A DNA stretch of 64,000 nucleotides from Enterobacter sp. JBIWA008 (GTDB lineage: Bacteria; Pseudomonadota; Gammaproteobacteria; Enterobacterales; Enterobacteriaceae), in assembly GCF_019968765.1 (NCBI RefSeq), contig NZ_CP074149.1, forward strand, positions 2,418,001-2,482,000, in the 5' to 3' direction. The notes beneath the pieces are model-generated. The model saw only the letters and a program-made list of their open reading frames with translations. It ran no database searches and was not told the origin of the DNA. The position numbers and the translations under genes were made by a program. Every line of letters begins with the position of its first letter. Within the stretch, counting starts at the first letter, position 1. Positions 27,219 through 37,166 of the stretch are shown one piece after another.

Positions 27219-28607
27219 ATGACTTATTCATCTGCTACACATGCCCTCTCTGTCAACCCGGCCACGGGGGAAACCCTCGCCGCTTATCCGTGGGCGACGC
27301 CGGAAGAGGTTGAACGCGCGATTTCTCAGTCCGATGCGGGGTATCGCCAGTGGCGACGCCAAAGCGTTGCCCACCGGGCGCAGAAGCTGCGGGATCTCGG
27401 CGCCGCGCTGCGAAACCGCGCGGAAGAGATGGCGCAGACAATCTCCCGTGAAATGGGGAAACCCATCCTGCAGGCGCGGGCGGAAGTGGCAAAATCCGCC
27501 GGCCTGTGCGACTGGTATGCCGAGCACGGCCCGGCGATGCTGCGTGCGGAGCCTACGCAGGTGGAAAACCACAACGCGGTTATTGAATACCGTCCGCTGG
27601 GGCCGATCCTCGCGGTAATGCCGTGGAACTTCCCGCTCTGGCAGGTGCTGCGCGGCGCGGTGCCTATCCTGCTGGCAGGGAACAGCTATTTGCTCAAACA
27701 CGCGCCAAACGTGCTCGGCTCGGCGGATCTTATTGGGCAGATCTTTGCGGATGCCGGTTTCCCTGAAGGCGTATTCGGCTGGGTGAACGCCACCAATGAC
27801 GGCGTAAGCCAGGCGATTAACGATCGCCGTATTGCGGCCGTGACCGTCACCGGAAGCGTGCGAGCCGGTGCGGCCATTGGCGCTCAGGCGGGGGCCGCGC
27901 TGAAAAAATGCGTTCTTGAGCTGGGCGGCTCCGACCCGTTTATCGTCCTTAACGATGCCGACCTGGACCTTGCCGTGAAGGCTGCGGTGGCGGGTCGCTA
28001 CCAGAACACCGGGCAGGTGTGCGCGGCGGCGAAACGTTTTATCGTCGAGGAGGGTATCGCAGAGACCTTTACCCGGCGTTTTGTGGAGGCCGTTTCTGCG
28101 CTGAAGCTGGGCGCACCGGATCGGGAAGAGAACTTTATTGGCCCGATGGCGCGTTTTGACCTGCGCGATGAACTGCATCAGCAGGTGCAGGCCACCCTCG
28201 CCGAAGGGGCAACCCTGCTGCTGGGCGGAGATAAGATCGGCGGAGAGGGCAATTACTACGCGCCAACCGTGCTGTCGAACGTCACCCCGTCGATGACGGC
28301 GTTCCGCCAGGAGCTGTTTGGTCCGGTCGCGGCCATTACTGTTGCGAAAGACGCGGAGCACGCCCTGGCGCTTGCCAACGACAGCGACTTTGGCCTGTCC
28401 GCCACCGTCTTCACCGCTGACGCGGCGCTTGCGGATAAATTCTCCCGCGAACTGGAGTGCGGCGGCGTGTTTATCAACGGCTTTAGCGCCAGCGACGCGC
28501 GCGTGGCCTTCGGCGGCGTGAAGAAAAGCGGCTTTGGCCGCGAGCTTTCCCACTTTGGTTTGCACGAGTTCTGCAACGTGCAGACGGTGTGGAAGGATCG
28601 CGTGTAA
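27219..28607 (+). CDS. sad: Sad (YneI), succinate semialdehyde dehydrogenase
   Basis: A 462-residue aldehyde dehydrogenase, the same length as E. coli Sad. Catalytic Cys268 (NTGQVCAAAKR) and Glu234 (LELGGSDP) are present, as are the cofactor-binding VTGSVRAG and MPWNFPLWQV. It oxidises succinate semialdehyde to succinate in GABA and putrescine breakdown. Start at 27219 (MTYSSATHALSVNPATGE) is chosen over an upstream ATG at 27189 because it gives the family length and has GTGGAGA in place. It is divergent from ptrR. Confidence 0.95.
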   Translation: MTYSSATHALSVNPATGETLAAYPWATPEEVERAISQSDAGYRQWRRQSVAHRAQKLRDLGAALRNRAEEMAQTISREMGKPILQARAEVAKSAGLCDWYAEHGPAMLRAEPTQVENHNAVIEYRPLGPILAVMPWNFPLWQVLRGAVPILLAGNSYLLKHAPNVLGSADLIGQIFADAGFPEGVFGWVNATNDGVSQAINDRRIAAVTVTGSVRAGAAIGAQAGAALKKCVLELGGSDPFIVLNDADLDLAVKAAVAGRYQNTGQVCAAAKRFIVEEGIAETFTRRFVEAVSALKLGAPDREENFIGPMARFDLRDELHQQVQATLAEGATLLLGGDKIGGEGNYYAPTVLSNVTPSMTAFRQELFGPVAAITVAKDAEHALALANDSDFGLSATVFTADAALADKFSRELECGGVFINGFSASDARVAFGGVKKSGFGRELSHFGLHEFCNVQTVWKDRV

Positions 28608-28618
28608 TCTTGTGATTT

Positions 28619-28639
28619 CGGCCCTCATCGCGAGGGCCG
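28619..28639 (+). terminator. Hairpin after sad
   Basis: GGCCCTC / GAGGGCC form a perfect stem around ATCGC, 12 bp after the sad stop. The downstream T-content is low (GTTGTCATT), so termination may be partial. Confidence 0.6.
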
Positions 28640-28719
28640 TTGTCATTAATCTGCAATGGTTCTGTCATTTTCATTTCGTAGACTCGCTCGCGTCTAACGC
28701 CTTGTTAATGAAGATGATT

Positions 28720-30309
28720 ATGAACCTAACGCAAATTTTTCGCCGTATTGCGCAGCGTCTCACCCCCCGTCACTTTGGCCTGCTGACGGGGATCTTTTGC
28801 ATTATTGGCCTTTTCTCCGCGCTGCAGCTCTCCTCGTCATTCCTGCTTAACGCCTCCCTGAACGACGCCAAGCGCAACGAGCAGCAAAACCTGCTGGCCT
28901 GGCAGCAGCAGAGCAAGCTGGATCTGGCCCGTGTTTCCCTGCTGGCGGCAAGCGATCTTGTTAACCGGTCCGGCGTCTGGTTTATGCAGGATAAAGAGAC
29001 CGGCTCCGACGGAAGCTGGCACAGCCTGATGGATGACGCGCAAAAGGCGCTGAAGGTTTCTCAGCAGGCGTGGAAGGCCTGGCTGGCGCTGAATCCGCCG
29101 AAAGACGACGCCCTGGTGAACAGCTATCAGCTCTTCTACGGCGCGATCGACGAGCAGGCTGAAGGTCTGGTAAAAACCAACACCATTGACGCGTTTTTTG
29201 CCGTACCGGCTCAGGCGTTTCAGACTGATTTTAACGACAACTATGCGCGCTATCAGCAGGCAAGCGAGAAGCAGGCCATGCAGGGACGCCAGAGCTTAAT
29301 GGCACAGCTCTCCGGCCTGCAAACGTTGTTCCTGTTTGCGCCGGTGCTGCTGCTCGCCATCGCGGTTTCCGTCTGGTTCGGCATGTCCAGATGGGTAATT
29401 ACGCCGCTGCGTCGGTTGATTGCGCATATTAACCGGCTGGCGGCAGGGGATCTCTCCGGCACGCCGCCGGACGTCACGCGCTTCAACCGGGAGATAGGGC
29501 AGCTTAGCGACAGTGTTGCGACGATGCAGCGCGGTCTGCAGCAGCTGGTGACGCAGGTCCGCCATGCCACTGCCACCATGGTGGAGAATATTGGCTCCCT
29601 GGCGGAGGGTAACCAGAAGCTGTATCAGCAGTCAGCGCGCCAGGCGAAAGAGCTTGAGGATGTGACGGCGCATATCGCGTCGCTGGAAAGTCATGTAGAG
29701 GGGAATACCGGCTATGCCAGGCTCGCCAGCTCGCGCGCCGATGAAGCGCGGCAGGCCGCCTTGGGCGGCGACCAGATGATGTCTACCGTGAATGCGTCTA
29801 TGCAGGCGATCGTCGACCGATCTTCTGAGATGCGTGGGATCGTGGCGATGATCGACAGCGTGGCGTTTCAGACCAACATCCTGGCGCTGAATGCGGCCAT
29901 CGAGGCGGCCCATGCCGGAAACCAGGGGCGCGGATTTGCCGTCGTCGCGCGGGAAGTCGGGCTTTTGGCCAGAAAGAGCAGCCACTCGACGCAGACCATT
30001 CAGGAGCTTATCAACCGCTCGCTGCAGGGCATTGAAGACGGTTCTCGCGCCGTTACCCTGATGGAAGATAATTTACAGCAGGTCACCGGTCTGGTGGGCA
30101 ATTTAAGCAGTTTGCTGAATGAGATCTCAACCGCCACGCTCAGCCAGGGAGAGAGTATTCACCTGATGACGCGTCAACTTCAGGCGCTGAATCAGGTCTC
30201 CCGTCAGACGGACCAGCTGGTCTCTGACGCCTCGGATGCCTCTGAGCGGCTGCAAAAGCAATCCGATCTTTTATTGCAGGCCGTTTCGCGTTTTCGTCTT
30301 AGCGCCTGA
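28720..30309 (+). CDS. Methyl-accepting chemotaxis protein
   Basis: A 529-residue transmembrane chemoreceptor. TM1 is near residues 20-40; the periplasmic domain (about 40-195) looks like the Tar/Tsr four-helix bundle with a VSLLAASDLVNRSGVWFMQD stretch; TM2 is near 205-225 (LFLFAPVLLLAIAVSVWFG). A HAMP domain follows and then a long coiled signalling domain whose tip is SVAFQTNILALNAAIEAAHAG. The C-terminus ends RFRLSA, with no CheR-docking pentapeptide, so it would depend on other receptors for adaptation. Start is uncertain: ATGs at 28708, 28714 and 28720 are in frame and none has a good ribosome site. Ligand unknown. It separates sad from glsB, which are adjacent in E. coli. Confidence 0.88.
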   Translation: MNLTQIFRRIAQRLTPRHFGLLTGIFCIIGLFSALQLSSSFLLNASLNDAKRNEQQNLLAWQQQSKLDLARVSLLAASDLVNRSGVWFMQDKETGSDGSWHSLMDDAQKALKVSQQAWKAWLALNPPKDDALVNSYQLFYGAIDEQAEGLVKTNTIDAFFAVPAQAFQTDFNDNYARYQQASEKQAMQGRQSLMAQLSGLQTLFLFAPVLLLAIAVSVWFGMSRWVITPLRRLIAHINRLAAGDLSGTPPDVTRFNREIGQLSDSVATMQRGLQQLVTQVRHATATMVENIGSLAEGNQKLYQQSARQAKELEDVTAHIASLESHVEGNTGYARLASSRADEARQAALGGDQMMSTVNASMQAIVDRSSEMRGIVAMIDSVAFQTNILALNAAIEAAHAGNQGRGFAVVAREVGLLARKSSHSTQTIQELINRSLQGIEDGSRAVTLMEDNLQQVTGLVGNLSSLLNEISTATLSQGESIHLMTRQLQALNQVSRQTDQLVSDASDASERLQKQSDLLLQAVSRFRLSA

Positions 30310-30371
30310 CGCAATACATAAGCCTCTGTTATACTCGCAGCCCGTTTTAGCCTGAGGGCAAGGAGCAAAGT

Positions 30372-31298
30372 GTGGCTGCGGTCATCCATAATGAGATGTT
30401 GGACGAGATTCTGGCGCAGGTTCGTCCGTTACTTGGAAAGGGGAAGGTTGCCGACTATATTCCGGCCCTTGCCTCGGAGAGCGGGAATAAGCTGGGGATT
30501 GCTATCTGTACCATCGACGGACAGCGATACCAGGCAGGCGATGCAACGGAACGTTTTTCCATTCAGTCCATCTCGAAAGTGCTGAGTCTGGTTGCAGCGA
30601 TGCGCCAGTATGAAGAAGAAGAGATCTGGGCGCGTGTCGGTAAAGATCCTTCTGGCCAGCCTTTTAACTCGCTGCTTCAGCTTGAAATTGAACAGGGTAA
30701 ACCGCGAAATCCCTTTATCAATGCCGGGGCGCTGGTGGTCTGCGATATGCTGCAAAGCCGCCTCAGCGCACCGCGACAGAGAATGCTTGAGATTGTTCGC
30801 CAGCTCTCGGGCGTTGACGATATTGCCTATGATGCGGTGGTGGCCCGCTCGGAGTTTGAACACTCCGCCCGTAACGCGGCCATCGCGTGGCTGATGAAAT
30901 CCTTCGGTAATTTCCACAACGACGTGGCGACCGTGCTGCAAAACTACTTCCATTACTGCGCCCTGAAAATGAGCTGCGTTGAGCTGGCTCAGACGTTCCT
31001 GTTCCTTGCGCACCAGGGGCACGCGCCGCATCTCGATCAGGAGGTCGTTTCTCCGCTTCAGGCCCGGCAGGTTAACGCGCTGATGGCCACCAGCGGGATG
31101 TATCAAAACGCCGGTGAGTTTGCCTGGCGCGTTGGACTTCCGGCTAAATCGGGCGTCGGCGGCGGGGTCGTGGCGATTGTGCCGCATGAAATGGCGATAG
31201 CCGTCTGGAGCCCGGAACTGGATGAAACGGGAAATTCCCTTGCCGGCGTGGCGGTTCTGGAGAAACTGACCCAGCGTCTGGGACGTTCCGTATACTGA
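30372..31298 (+). CDS. glsB: GlsB (YneH), glutaminase
   Basis: A 308-residue beta-lactamase-fold glutaminase, same length and sequence run as E. coli GlsB. The catalytic Ser66-x-x-Lys69 is in [10 protein letters not shown]; further motifs are [26 protein letters not shown] and [27 protein letters not shown]. It turns glutamine into glutamate and ammonia. The start codon is GTG (30372), with AAGGAGCAAA upstream. It overlaps yneG by one base (TGATG), so the two are coupled. Confidence 0.95.
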   Translation: MAAVIHNEMLDEILAQVRPLLGKGKVADYIPALASESGNKLGIAICTIDGQRYQAGDATERFSIQSISKVLSLVAAMRQYEEEEIWARVGKDPSGQPFNSLLQLEIEQGKPRNPFINAGALVVCDMLQSRLSAPRQRMLEIVRQLSGVDDIAYDAVVARSEFEHSARNAAIAWLMKSFGNFHNDVATVLQNYFHYCALKMSCVELAQTFLFLAHQGHAPHLDQEVVSPLQARQVNALMATSGMYQNAGEFAWRVGLPAKSGVGGGVVAIVPHEMAIAVWSPELDETGNSLAGVAVLEKLTQRLGRSVY

Positions 31299-31654
31299 TG
31301 TCCGATCTGGATCCTCTCTTTTCCCGCCTGGCGCGATCGACATTTCGCTCGCGCTTTCGCCTGGGCGATAAGGAACGACGGTACTGCTGGGACAAAGGCC
31401 CCGACACCATTGACCAGCATGCCGCGGATTTTGTCGAAAAGCGCCTTGCGCCCGCGCACCCAGCAAACGACGGTAAACAGACGCCCATGCGCGGTCACCC
31501 GGTGTTTATCGCCCAGCATGCCACCGCCACCTGTTGTCGGGGCTGTCTGGCAAAATGGCATAATATTCCACAGGGTGTAACGCTCACTGCGCCGCAACAA
31601 AATTATATCGTCAGCGTCATCCACCACTGGCTGGTGCTGCAGATGAACGCCTAA
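31298..31654 (+). CDS. yneG: YneG, DUF4186 protein
   Basis: A 118-residue protein matching E. coli YneG (119 residues). The centre is strongly conserved: AHPANDGKQTPMRGHPVFIAQHATATCCRGCLAKWHNIP. The CCRGC cysteines with nearby histidines suggest a small metal-binding site. Function unknown. Translationally coupled to glsB. Confidence 0.93.
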   Translation: MSDLDPLFSRLARSTFRSRFRLGDKERRYCWDKGPDTIDQHAADFVEKRLAPAHPANDGKQTPMRGHPVFIAQHATATCCRGCLAKWHNIPQGVTLTAPQQNYIVSVIHHWLVLQMNA

Positions 31655-31767
31655 ATTTGACGAGTTATGCTCCAGCGGTATTTGTGCTATAGATGCATCC
31701 CAGGTTAGTCCCGATCATGCTGACGACCGCAATAATTGCCATAAGCTTTCATATGGAATGATATTTA

Positions 31768-33216
31768 ATGCGTTCTGCTCTTACCGCTTTCAGGCCGTTC
31801 CAGCCCAACACGCCGCTGCGAAATGCATCGACGATCTTCATCCTCACCACCTTATTCTATTTTGTGGGTGCGGAATTACGGCTCGTTGAGGCCCTGTCCC
31901 TGTTCTGGCCGCTGAATGGCGTCATGGCAGGGATCTTCGCCCGCTATATTTACCTGAATCGCCTGCACTACTATGCGGTATGTTACGTCGCGATGCTGTT
32001 GTACGACGCGGTGACGACCAACTGGGGGATAGCCTCCGTGGTGATCAACCTGTCTAACATGATTTTTATCGTTGTCGTCGCCATACTGGTTCAGCGCGAC
32101 AGGCGGCTGATGAAGAAAACCCCCGATCCGCTTAACGCATTACGCCTGTTTAACTACTGTCTGATTGCGGCGCTGCTTTGCGCCTTGCTCGGCGCGGTGG
32201 GGTCGGTCGGGATTGACAGTCACACCTTCTGGCCGCTGTTTGCCGACTGGTTTAGCGAGCAGTTCTCAACCGGCGTGCTTGTTGTGCCCTGTATGCTCAC
32301 GTTACGTATGCCCGGGCGTGAACTCAGGCTACGTCTGGAGCAACTGCTGCCGGTGATGGCGTTGATCGTATCGGTGGTCGCGTCGGTGGTGATTGGTGGA
32401 GCGGGGAGCCTCTCGTTTCCTCTGCCTGCGCTTATCTGGTGTGCGGTTCGTTACTCATTGCCTGCGACCTGTCTGCTGACGTTTATCACGGGTGCCACTG
32501 AAATTATTCTGGTCGCCAACTCGATTATTAATATTGCCGTGGCCACGCCGTTTACGACGCCAATGATGTTTTCAGCCCGGCTGGGCATCGCCACGATGGC
32601 GATCTGTCCGGTTCTGGTCTCCGTCAGCATGGCGGCCATTAATTCCCTGATCCGCCAGGTTTCCCTGCGAGCGGATTATGACTTCTTAACGCAGGTTTAT
32701 TCGCGTTCCGGGCTTTATGAGGCGCTAAAACACGAAGAGACGCACCGCCATTCGCGTTTCCTGACCGTTATGCTGTTGGATATTGATTACTTCAAAAGCA
32801 TTAACGATAACTACGGCCACGAGTGCGGCGACCGCGTGCTGGCGTCGTTTGCCCGAGAGGTTCAGCAGGTTGTCGGCGAAGACGGCATGGTGGCGCGCAT
32901 GGGCGGGGAAGAGTTCGCGGTGGTGGTCAACTCTGGCGACGCGCAGCACGGTTTTGAACTGGCTGAACGCATCCGATCCACCGTCGCCAGCCATCCTTTT
33001 ACATGGCGTCAGCAAACGCTCTCTCTGACGGTAAGTATTGGCCTTGGAAGCGGGAAGGCGGAGGCATGGCAGTTGACCGAGGTCTTCAACAAACTCATGA
33101 CCGAAGCGGACGATCAACTCTATCGTTCAAAAAAAGCGGGGCGAAATCGTACCAGCGCCCGGGTAGCGGACGAGCATATTACTGCCACCACCGGACATGA
33201 AGCAGAGCCGCGTTAA
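31768..33216 (+). CDS. dgcF: DgcF (YneF), membrane diguanylate cyclase (MASE1-like + GGDEF)
   Basis: A 482-residue membrane diguanylate cyclase. Residues 20-300 hold about eight hydrophobic segments of the MASE1-like sensor type (VEALSLFWPLNGVMAGIFARY). Residues 315-465 are the GGDEF domain, with the active loop MGGEEF at 379-383 and the metal-binding DIDYFKSINDNYGHECGD. An intact GGEEF motif implies c-di-GMP synthesis; no RxxD inhibitory motif is seen five residues before it. Matches E. coli YneF in position (yneG neighbour) and organisation. The signal sensed is unknown. Confidence 0.9.
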   Translation: MRSALTAFRPFQPNTPLRNASTIFILTTLFYFVGAELRLVEALSLFWPLNGVMAGIFARYIYLNRLHYYAVCYVAMLLYDAVTTNWGIASVVINLSNMIFIVVVAILVQRDRRLMKKTPDPLNALRLFNYCLIAALLCALLGAVGSVGIDSHTFWPLFADWFSEQFSTGVLVVPCMLTLRMPGRELRLRLEQLLPVMALIVSVVASVVIGGAGSLSFPLPALIWCAVRYSLPATCLLTFITGATEIILVANSIINIAVATPFTTPMMFSARLGIATMAICPVLVSVSMAAINSLIRQVSLRADYDFLTQVYSRSGLYEALKHEETHRHSRFLTVMLLDIDYFKSINDNYGHECGDRVLASFAREVQQVVGEDGMVARMGGEEFAVVVNSGDAQHGFELAERIRSTVASHPFTWRQQTLSLTVSIGLGSGKAEAWQLTEVFNKLMTEADDQLYRSKKAGRNRTSARVADEHITATTGHEAEPR

Positions 33217-33335
33217 TCGTCACAGGGCATTGACGTGAATAGCAAGTGGCTTAATTCCAGTCAGCTTTTATGAAAGTTTCCAATGGCAGCCCATGGTGTA
33301 AAAGTGACCTGAATCTCTCCAGAAGAAGGTTACCC

Positions 33336-33755
33336 ATGTTTGTATCCAGAACAGGCAGTACCCTAAACGCTATTTTCGGCATGAATGAGCAAGGTAAGCC
33401 GGAAGCAACATCCATGAGTGACCCACAAGGAGTTACCTTGTCCGACGCTCAGAAACTGGCAGTTAAAAACAGTAAGTTCTTCGAGGCAGGTGCCAGCATG
33501 TCGCTTCTGGACCAGCCAGGCAAGATGGGCCATGTTTTCGATCCAATGCCGACGCTTGTGCTGCGCTGCTACGCGAGGTCGGTTTGTCCTTATTGCCCGG
33601 AAGGCTGCGAGCAGGAGGGGAATTACCTGAATGCACACAAAGAAACGCTGGTTCCGCTACAGGCGCAACACCCCGACCTTGATCTGAGCATCCGAGTGCA
33701 TGATGTCGAGTTCCACGGTTCTCCTGAGATGATAGAAAACTGGCGTCTAATTTGA
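33336..33755 (+). CDS. Small hypothetical protein with a CxxCxxxC motif
   Basis: A 139-residue protein I do not recognise. The first third is polar and low in structure; the second half has RSVCPYCPEGCEQEGN, a CxxCxxxC arrangement that could bind zinc or an iron-sulfur cluster. Start at 33336 is set by AGAAGG seven bases upstream; the frame is open from 33270. It interrupts the E. coli order between dgcF and uxaB. Codon use looks bacterial and the frame is well maintained, but nothing else supports function. Confidence 0.6.
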   Translation: MFVSRTGSTLNAIFGMNEQGKPEATSMSDPQGVTLSDAQKLAVKNSKFFEAGASMSLLDQPGKMGHVFDPMPTLVLRCYARSVCPYCPEGCEQEGNYLNAHKETLVPLQAQHPDLDLSIRVHDVEFHGSPEMIENWRLI

Positions 33756-33896
33756 GCCAGCGGTTCTGGAGGTATGTCTTCTGGATGGATTGCAAGTCCA
33801 GTGGCAGTAAGTTTGAGCTGCTACAGCTAATGAACGGCATGAGTGACTAGTGATAGTGCGAAAAATGTATTTGTGTACCTTTTCGTACGATTGGGC

Positions 33897-33924
33897 TTCA
33901 GACCTCCTTATCAGGATGTCTGAA
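33897..33924. terminator. Strong hairpin between the small hypothetical and the GAF-GGDEF gene
   Basis: TTCAGAC / GTCTGAA outer arms and TCCT / AGGA inner arms fold around TATC with one mismatch. No T-run follows on either strand, so it may be a structural or regulatory element instead. Confidence 0.4.
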
Positions 33925-33983
33925 CGCTGACAATGTCACTGTTTAAGCTATGCTTTTAGTAACGTTTTACGTCAGGAGACATT

Positions 33984-34949
33984 ATGAAAGCACCTGCAAC
34001 CCCTGAAAATGAAACAGACAGACTGAACTCGCTGCGCGAATCAGGCCTGCTTGAGATCGACAGTTCCCCGGCGTTTGACCGGTTAACGCGTCTGGCAAAA
34101 CGCTTCTTCCAGGTGCCGCTGGCGATGGTCAATCTCATTGATGAGCATTCGCTAATCGTTAAGTCGGCTGATGGTCAGGCACCGGGCTCCGTTCCGCGTA
34201 ACATTTCGTTTTGTGGCCATACGATCCTTACCGAAGCGCCGCTGGTGGTGGGGGACATGCTGCAGGACGATCGTTTTGCGGATAATCCGCTGGTGGCGGG
34301 TGAACCTCGCGTGCGTTTTTACGCGGGCTTCCCGCTGCGCTTACGGGATGGCGCAAGCGTGGGCTCGCTGTGTCTGATCGATTACGCCCCCCGCGAGTTC
34401 TCCGCGGCCGATCTTGCCGTGCTGGGAGACCTGGGCGCGCTGGCGGAAGATGAGTTTGCCGCCATCAGCGCGGCGACTACGGATGAGTTAACCGGCTTAT
34501 TCAACCGCCGGGGCTTTAATCAACTGGTGCGGTTCACGCTTTCGGTTGCCCGACGCCGGGCCGAGCCGCTGACTCTCGGATGGCTTGATTTGGATCGCTT
34601 TAAGGAAATTAACGATCTCTACGGGCATGAAGAGGGCGATAGGGCGCTGAAAGTTATGGCGCAACTGATGCGCGCCTCTTTCCGTGAAGCGGATCTGCTG
34701 GTTCGTTTTGGCGGGGACGAATTCGCGGTGATGTTCGCGGATACTGACGAGCAGGGCGCCTGGGTAGCCATGCATTATCTCGCCGAGCAGGTGGAAAGCT
34801 ATAACGCCCGCAAGCTTCATCCGTGGTCGCTACACTTCTCATGGGGGCTCAGTGAATTCGATCATAACGGCAACGACCTGCAACAGTGGTTAAAAGATGC
34901 CGATGAAAAGATGTATGCCATGAAGCAGCAGCACCAGCGCTCCCGGTGA
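33984..34949 (+). CDS. GAF-GGDEF diguanylate cyclase
   Basis: A 321-residue soluble diguanylate cyclase. Residues 20-155 form a GAF domain (FQVPLAMVNLIDEHSLIVKSADG, FCGHTILTEAPLVVGDM, FYAGFPLRLRDGASVGSLCLID). Residues 165-315 form the GGDEF domain with DELTGLFNRRGFNQL, DLDRFKEINDLYGHEEGD and the active loop FGGDEF (243-247), so it should make c-di-GMP. AGGAGAC precedes the ATG. It and dgcF give two cyclases within 4 kb; no EAL phosphodiesterase is in the window. Confidence 0.9.
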   Translation: MKAPATPENETDRLNSLRESGLLEIDSSPAFDRLTRLAKRFFQVPLAMVNLIDEHSLIVKSADGQAPGSVPRNISFCGHTILTEAPLVVGDMLQDDRFADNPLVAGEPRVRFYAGFPLRLRDGASVGSLCLIDYAPREFSAADLAVLGDLGALAEDEFAAISAATTDELTGLFNRRGFNQLVRFTLSVARRRAEPLTLGWLDLDRFKEINDLYGHEEGDRALKVMAQLMRASFREADLLVRFGGDEFAVMFADTDEQGAWVAMHYLAEQVESYNARKLHPWSLHFSWGLSEFDHNGNDLQQWLKDADEKMYAMKQQHQRSR

Positions 34950-35031
34950 CATAATAAAAGCCTATGTCCGAACCGCTTGCGTTAATAAGTTGTTAAATCC
35001 AAAGTGAGCGTATTCACCGTAAGGAAAAACA

Positions 35032-35559
35032 ATGAATACCTCACTGCAAATCAAAACCCTCACCCGGGATGAGATCCTCATCCATCTTGATGCGCTGGCC
35101 GGGATCCTCGAAAACTGCGTAAACGGCGGGGCATCCGTCAGTTTTATGCTCCCTTTTAGCCTCGATAAGGGCCGTACTTTCTGGCGCGGTATTGCCGAAA
35201 GCGTTGCGCGAGGGGAGCGTCTCGTGCTTGCCTGCGTCGATGGTCAGGACGGCGTCATTGGAACGGTGCAGCTGATTGCCGACCAGCCGGAAAACCAGCC
35301 GCACCGTGCGGATGTGGCAAAGCTGCTGGTTCATGAAAAAGCGCGTCGAAAAGGGGCCGCAATGGCGCTAATGGAAGCGCTGGAGGCTGAGGCCCGGGCC
35401 AGAGACATTTCTGTGCTGGTGCTCGATACCTCCACCGGCAGCGGGGCCGAAACGTTCTACCAGCGTGCCGGCTGGCACAAGGTGGGTGAGATCCCGCGTT
35501 ACGCGCTGATGCCGGACGGTGCCATGACCGCCACCTCGGTGTTCTATAAGTTCTTATAA
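35032..35559 (+). CDS. GNAT family N-acetyltransferase
   Basis: A 175-residue GNAT enzyme. The acetyl-CoA region is DVAKLLVHEKARRKGAAMALMEALEAEAR, followed by LVLDTSTGSGAETFYQRAGWHKVGEIP. The family includes enzymes that acetylate antibiotics such as tabtoxin and others acting on small amines; the substrate here is unknown. AAGGAAAAAC lies before the ATG. It stands alone before uxaB. Confidence 0.85.
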   Translation: MNTSLQIKTLTRDEILIHLDALAGILENCVNGGASVSFMLPFSLDKGRTFWRGIAESVARGERLVLACVDGQDGVIGTVQLIADQPENQPHRADVAKLLVHEKARRKGAAMALMEALEAEARARDISVLVLDTSTGSGAETFYQRAGWHKVGEIPRYALMPDGAMTATSVFYKFL

Positions 35560-35677
35560 TTATTTTGCACAACCGCACCGCGGATTGATCAAAACAGGGT
35601 TTCTGGTCGTTAAGTTTTGATAAGTTATCGTACCAATCTTATCAGGCTGTATGACTAATCATAAAAGGAACCCCCTT

Positions 35678-37129
35678 GTGAACACGCTCAACCGTCGTGA
35701 TTTTCCCGGTGCGCACTACCCAGAACGCATCATTCAGTTTGGTGAAGGAAATTTCCTGCGTGCGTTTGTCGACTGGCAAATTGACCTGTTAAATGAACAT
35801 ACCGATCTTAACGCTGGCGTGGTAATCGTTCGCCCGATTAAGAGCGACTTCCCGCCGTCGTTAAGCACACAGGATGGGTTGTACACTACGATCGTTCGTG
35901 GCCTGAATGAGCATGGCGAGGCGGTGAGCGAGGCCCGGCTTATCCGCTCCGTTAACCGGGAAATCAGCGTCTACGACGACTATGGTGCGTTTCTGAATCT
36001 GGCACACAACCCTGATATGCGCTTTGTCTTCTCGAACACCACCGAAGCGGGTATCAGCTACCACGCGGGTGACAAATTCGATGATGCCCCTGCGGTGAGC
36101 TATCCGGCGAAGCTGACGCGTCTGCTGTTTGAGCGCTTTAACCACTTCAACGGTGCGCAGGATAAAGGCTGGATCATCATTCCTTGCGAGCTGATTGACT
36201 ACAACGGTGACGCATTGCGCGAACTCGTCTTGCGCTATGCGCAGGAGTGGGCGCTGCCTGCCACCTTTATTCAGTGGCTCAACGTCGCTAACAGCTTCTG
36301 CTCGACGCTGGTCGATCGTATCGTTACCGGTTACCCGCGCGACGAAGCGGCCACGCTTGAAGCTGAGCTGGGCTATCACGATGGGTTCCTGGATACGGCT
36401 GAACATTTCTATCTGTTCGTTATCCAGGGTCCAGCATCCCTTGCTCAGGAACTCCGTCTGGAAAAGTACCCCTTGAATGTCCTGATTGTCGACGACATCA
36501 GGCCCTACAAAGAGCGCAAAGTCGCTATCCTGAACGGTGCTCATACGGCGCTGGTGCCGGTGGCATTTCAGGCAGGGTTAGATACGGTAGGCGAGGCGAT
36601 GAATGATGCCGAAGTCTGCGCTTTTGTCGAAAAAGCGATTTATCAGGAGATCATTCCGGTCCTCGATCTGCCGCGTGACGAGCTGGAATCATTCGCCAGC
36701 GCGGTAACAGGGCGTTTTCGTAATCCCTACATCAGGCACCAGCTGCTTTCCATTGCGCTTAACGGCATGACCAAATACCGCACCCGCATCCTGCCGCAGC
36801 TGCTGGCAGGGCAGAAGGCAAGCGGACAATTGCCTGCACGTCTGACGTTCGCGCTGGCTGCATTGATCGCGTTTTATCGAGCGGAACGTAACGGGGAAAA
36901 CTATCCGGTGCAGGATGATGCATTCTGGCTGGAACGTTATCAGCAGCTCTGGGCGCAGCACCGCGACCGTCAGTTGAGCACCCGTGAGCTGGTGCAGTCC
37001 GTGCTGAGCGTGAGCGAGCACTGGGAACAGGATCTGACGCAGGTCTCCGGACTTGTCGACCAGGTTACCCTTGACCTGGATGCTATTCTGCTGAAAGGTA
37101 TGCGCGCCGCGGTTAAACCGCTTTGCTGA
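35678..37129 (+). CDS. uxaB: UxaB, tagaturonate reductase (altronate oxidoreductase)
   Basis: A 483-residue mannitol dehydrogenase-family enzyme, the exact length of E. coli UxaB. NAD site: [23 protein letters not shown]. Catalytic region: [20 protein letters not shown]. It reduces D-tagaturonate to D-altronate in galacturonate breakdown. The start is GTG at 35678, giving [11 protein letters not shown], with AAAAGGAA in place; an in-frame ATG at 35651 would be nine residues longer. A TACCAAT half-site near 35632 may belong to an ExuR/UxuR operator, but the palindrome is incomplete. Confidence 0.96.
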   Translation: MNTLNRRDFPGAHYPERIIQFGEGNFLRAFVDWQIDLLNEHTDLNAGVVIVRPIKSDFPPSLSTQDGLYTTIVRGLNEHGEAVSEARLIRSVNREISVYDDYGAFLNLAHNPDMRFVFSNTTEAGISYHAGDKFDDAPAVSYPAKLTRLLFERFNHFNGAQDKGWIIIPCELIDYNGDALRELVLRYAQEWALPATFIQWLNVANSFCSTLVDRIVTGYPRDEAATLEAELGYHDGFLDTAEHFYLFVIQGPASLAQELRLEKYPLNVLIVDDIRPYKERKVAILNGAHTALVPVAFQAGLDTVGEAMNDAEVCAFVEKAIYQEIIPVLDLPRDELESFASAVTGRFRNPYIRHQLLSIALNGMTKYRTRILPQLLAGQKASGQLPARLTFALAALIAFYRAERNGENYPVQDDAFWLERYQQLWAQHRDRQLSTRELVQSVLSVSEHWEQDLTQVSGLVDQVTLDLDAILLKGMRAAVKPLC

Positions 37130-37136
37130 TGCGTTC

Positions 37137-37157
37137 ACCCGGCTTCGGCCGGGTTTG
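37137..37157 (+). terminator. uxaB terminator
   Basis: ACCCGGC / GCCGGGT close a TTCG tetraloop, followed by TTGAAT. It begins 8 nt after the uxaB stop. Confidence 0.75.
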
Positions 37158-37166
37158 AATGCGATC

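Noticed and set aside
27228..28646. 472-codon open frame antisense to sad
   Set aside because: A shadow of the GC-rich sad gene; no ribosome site, no known fold, and sad is certain.
30429..31466. 345-codon open frame antisense to glsB/yneG
   Set aside because: Lies wholly opposite well-identified genes and has no protein features.
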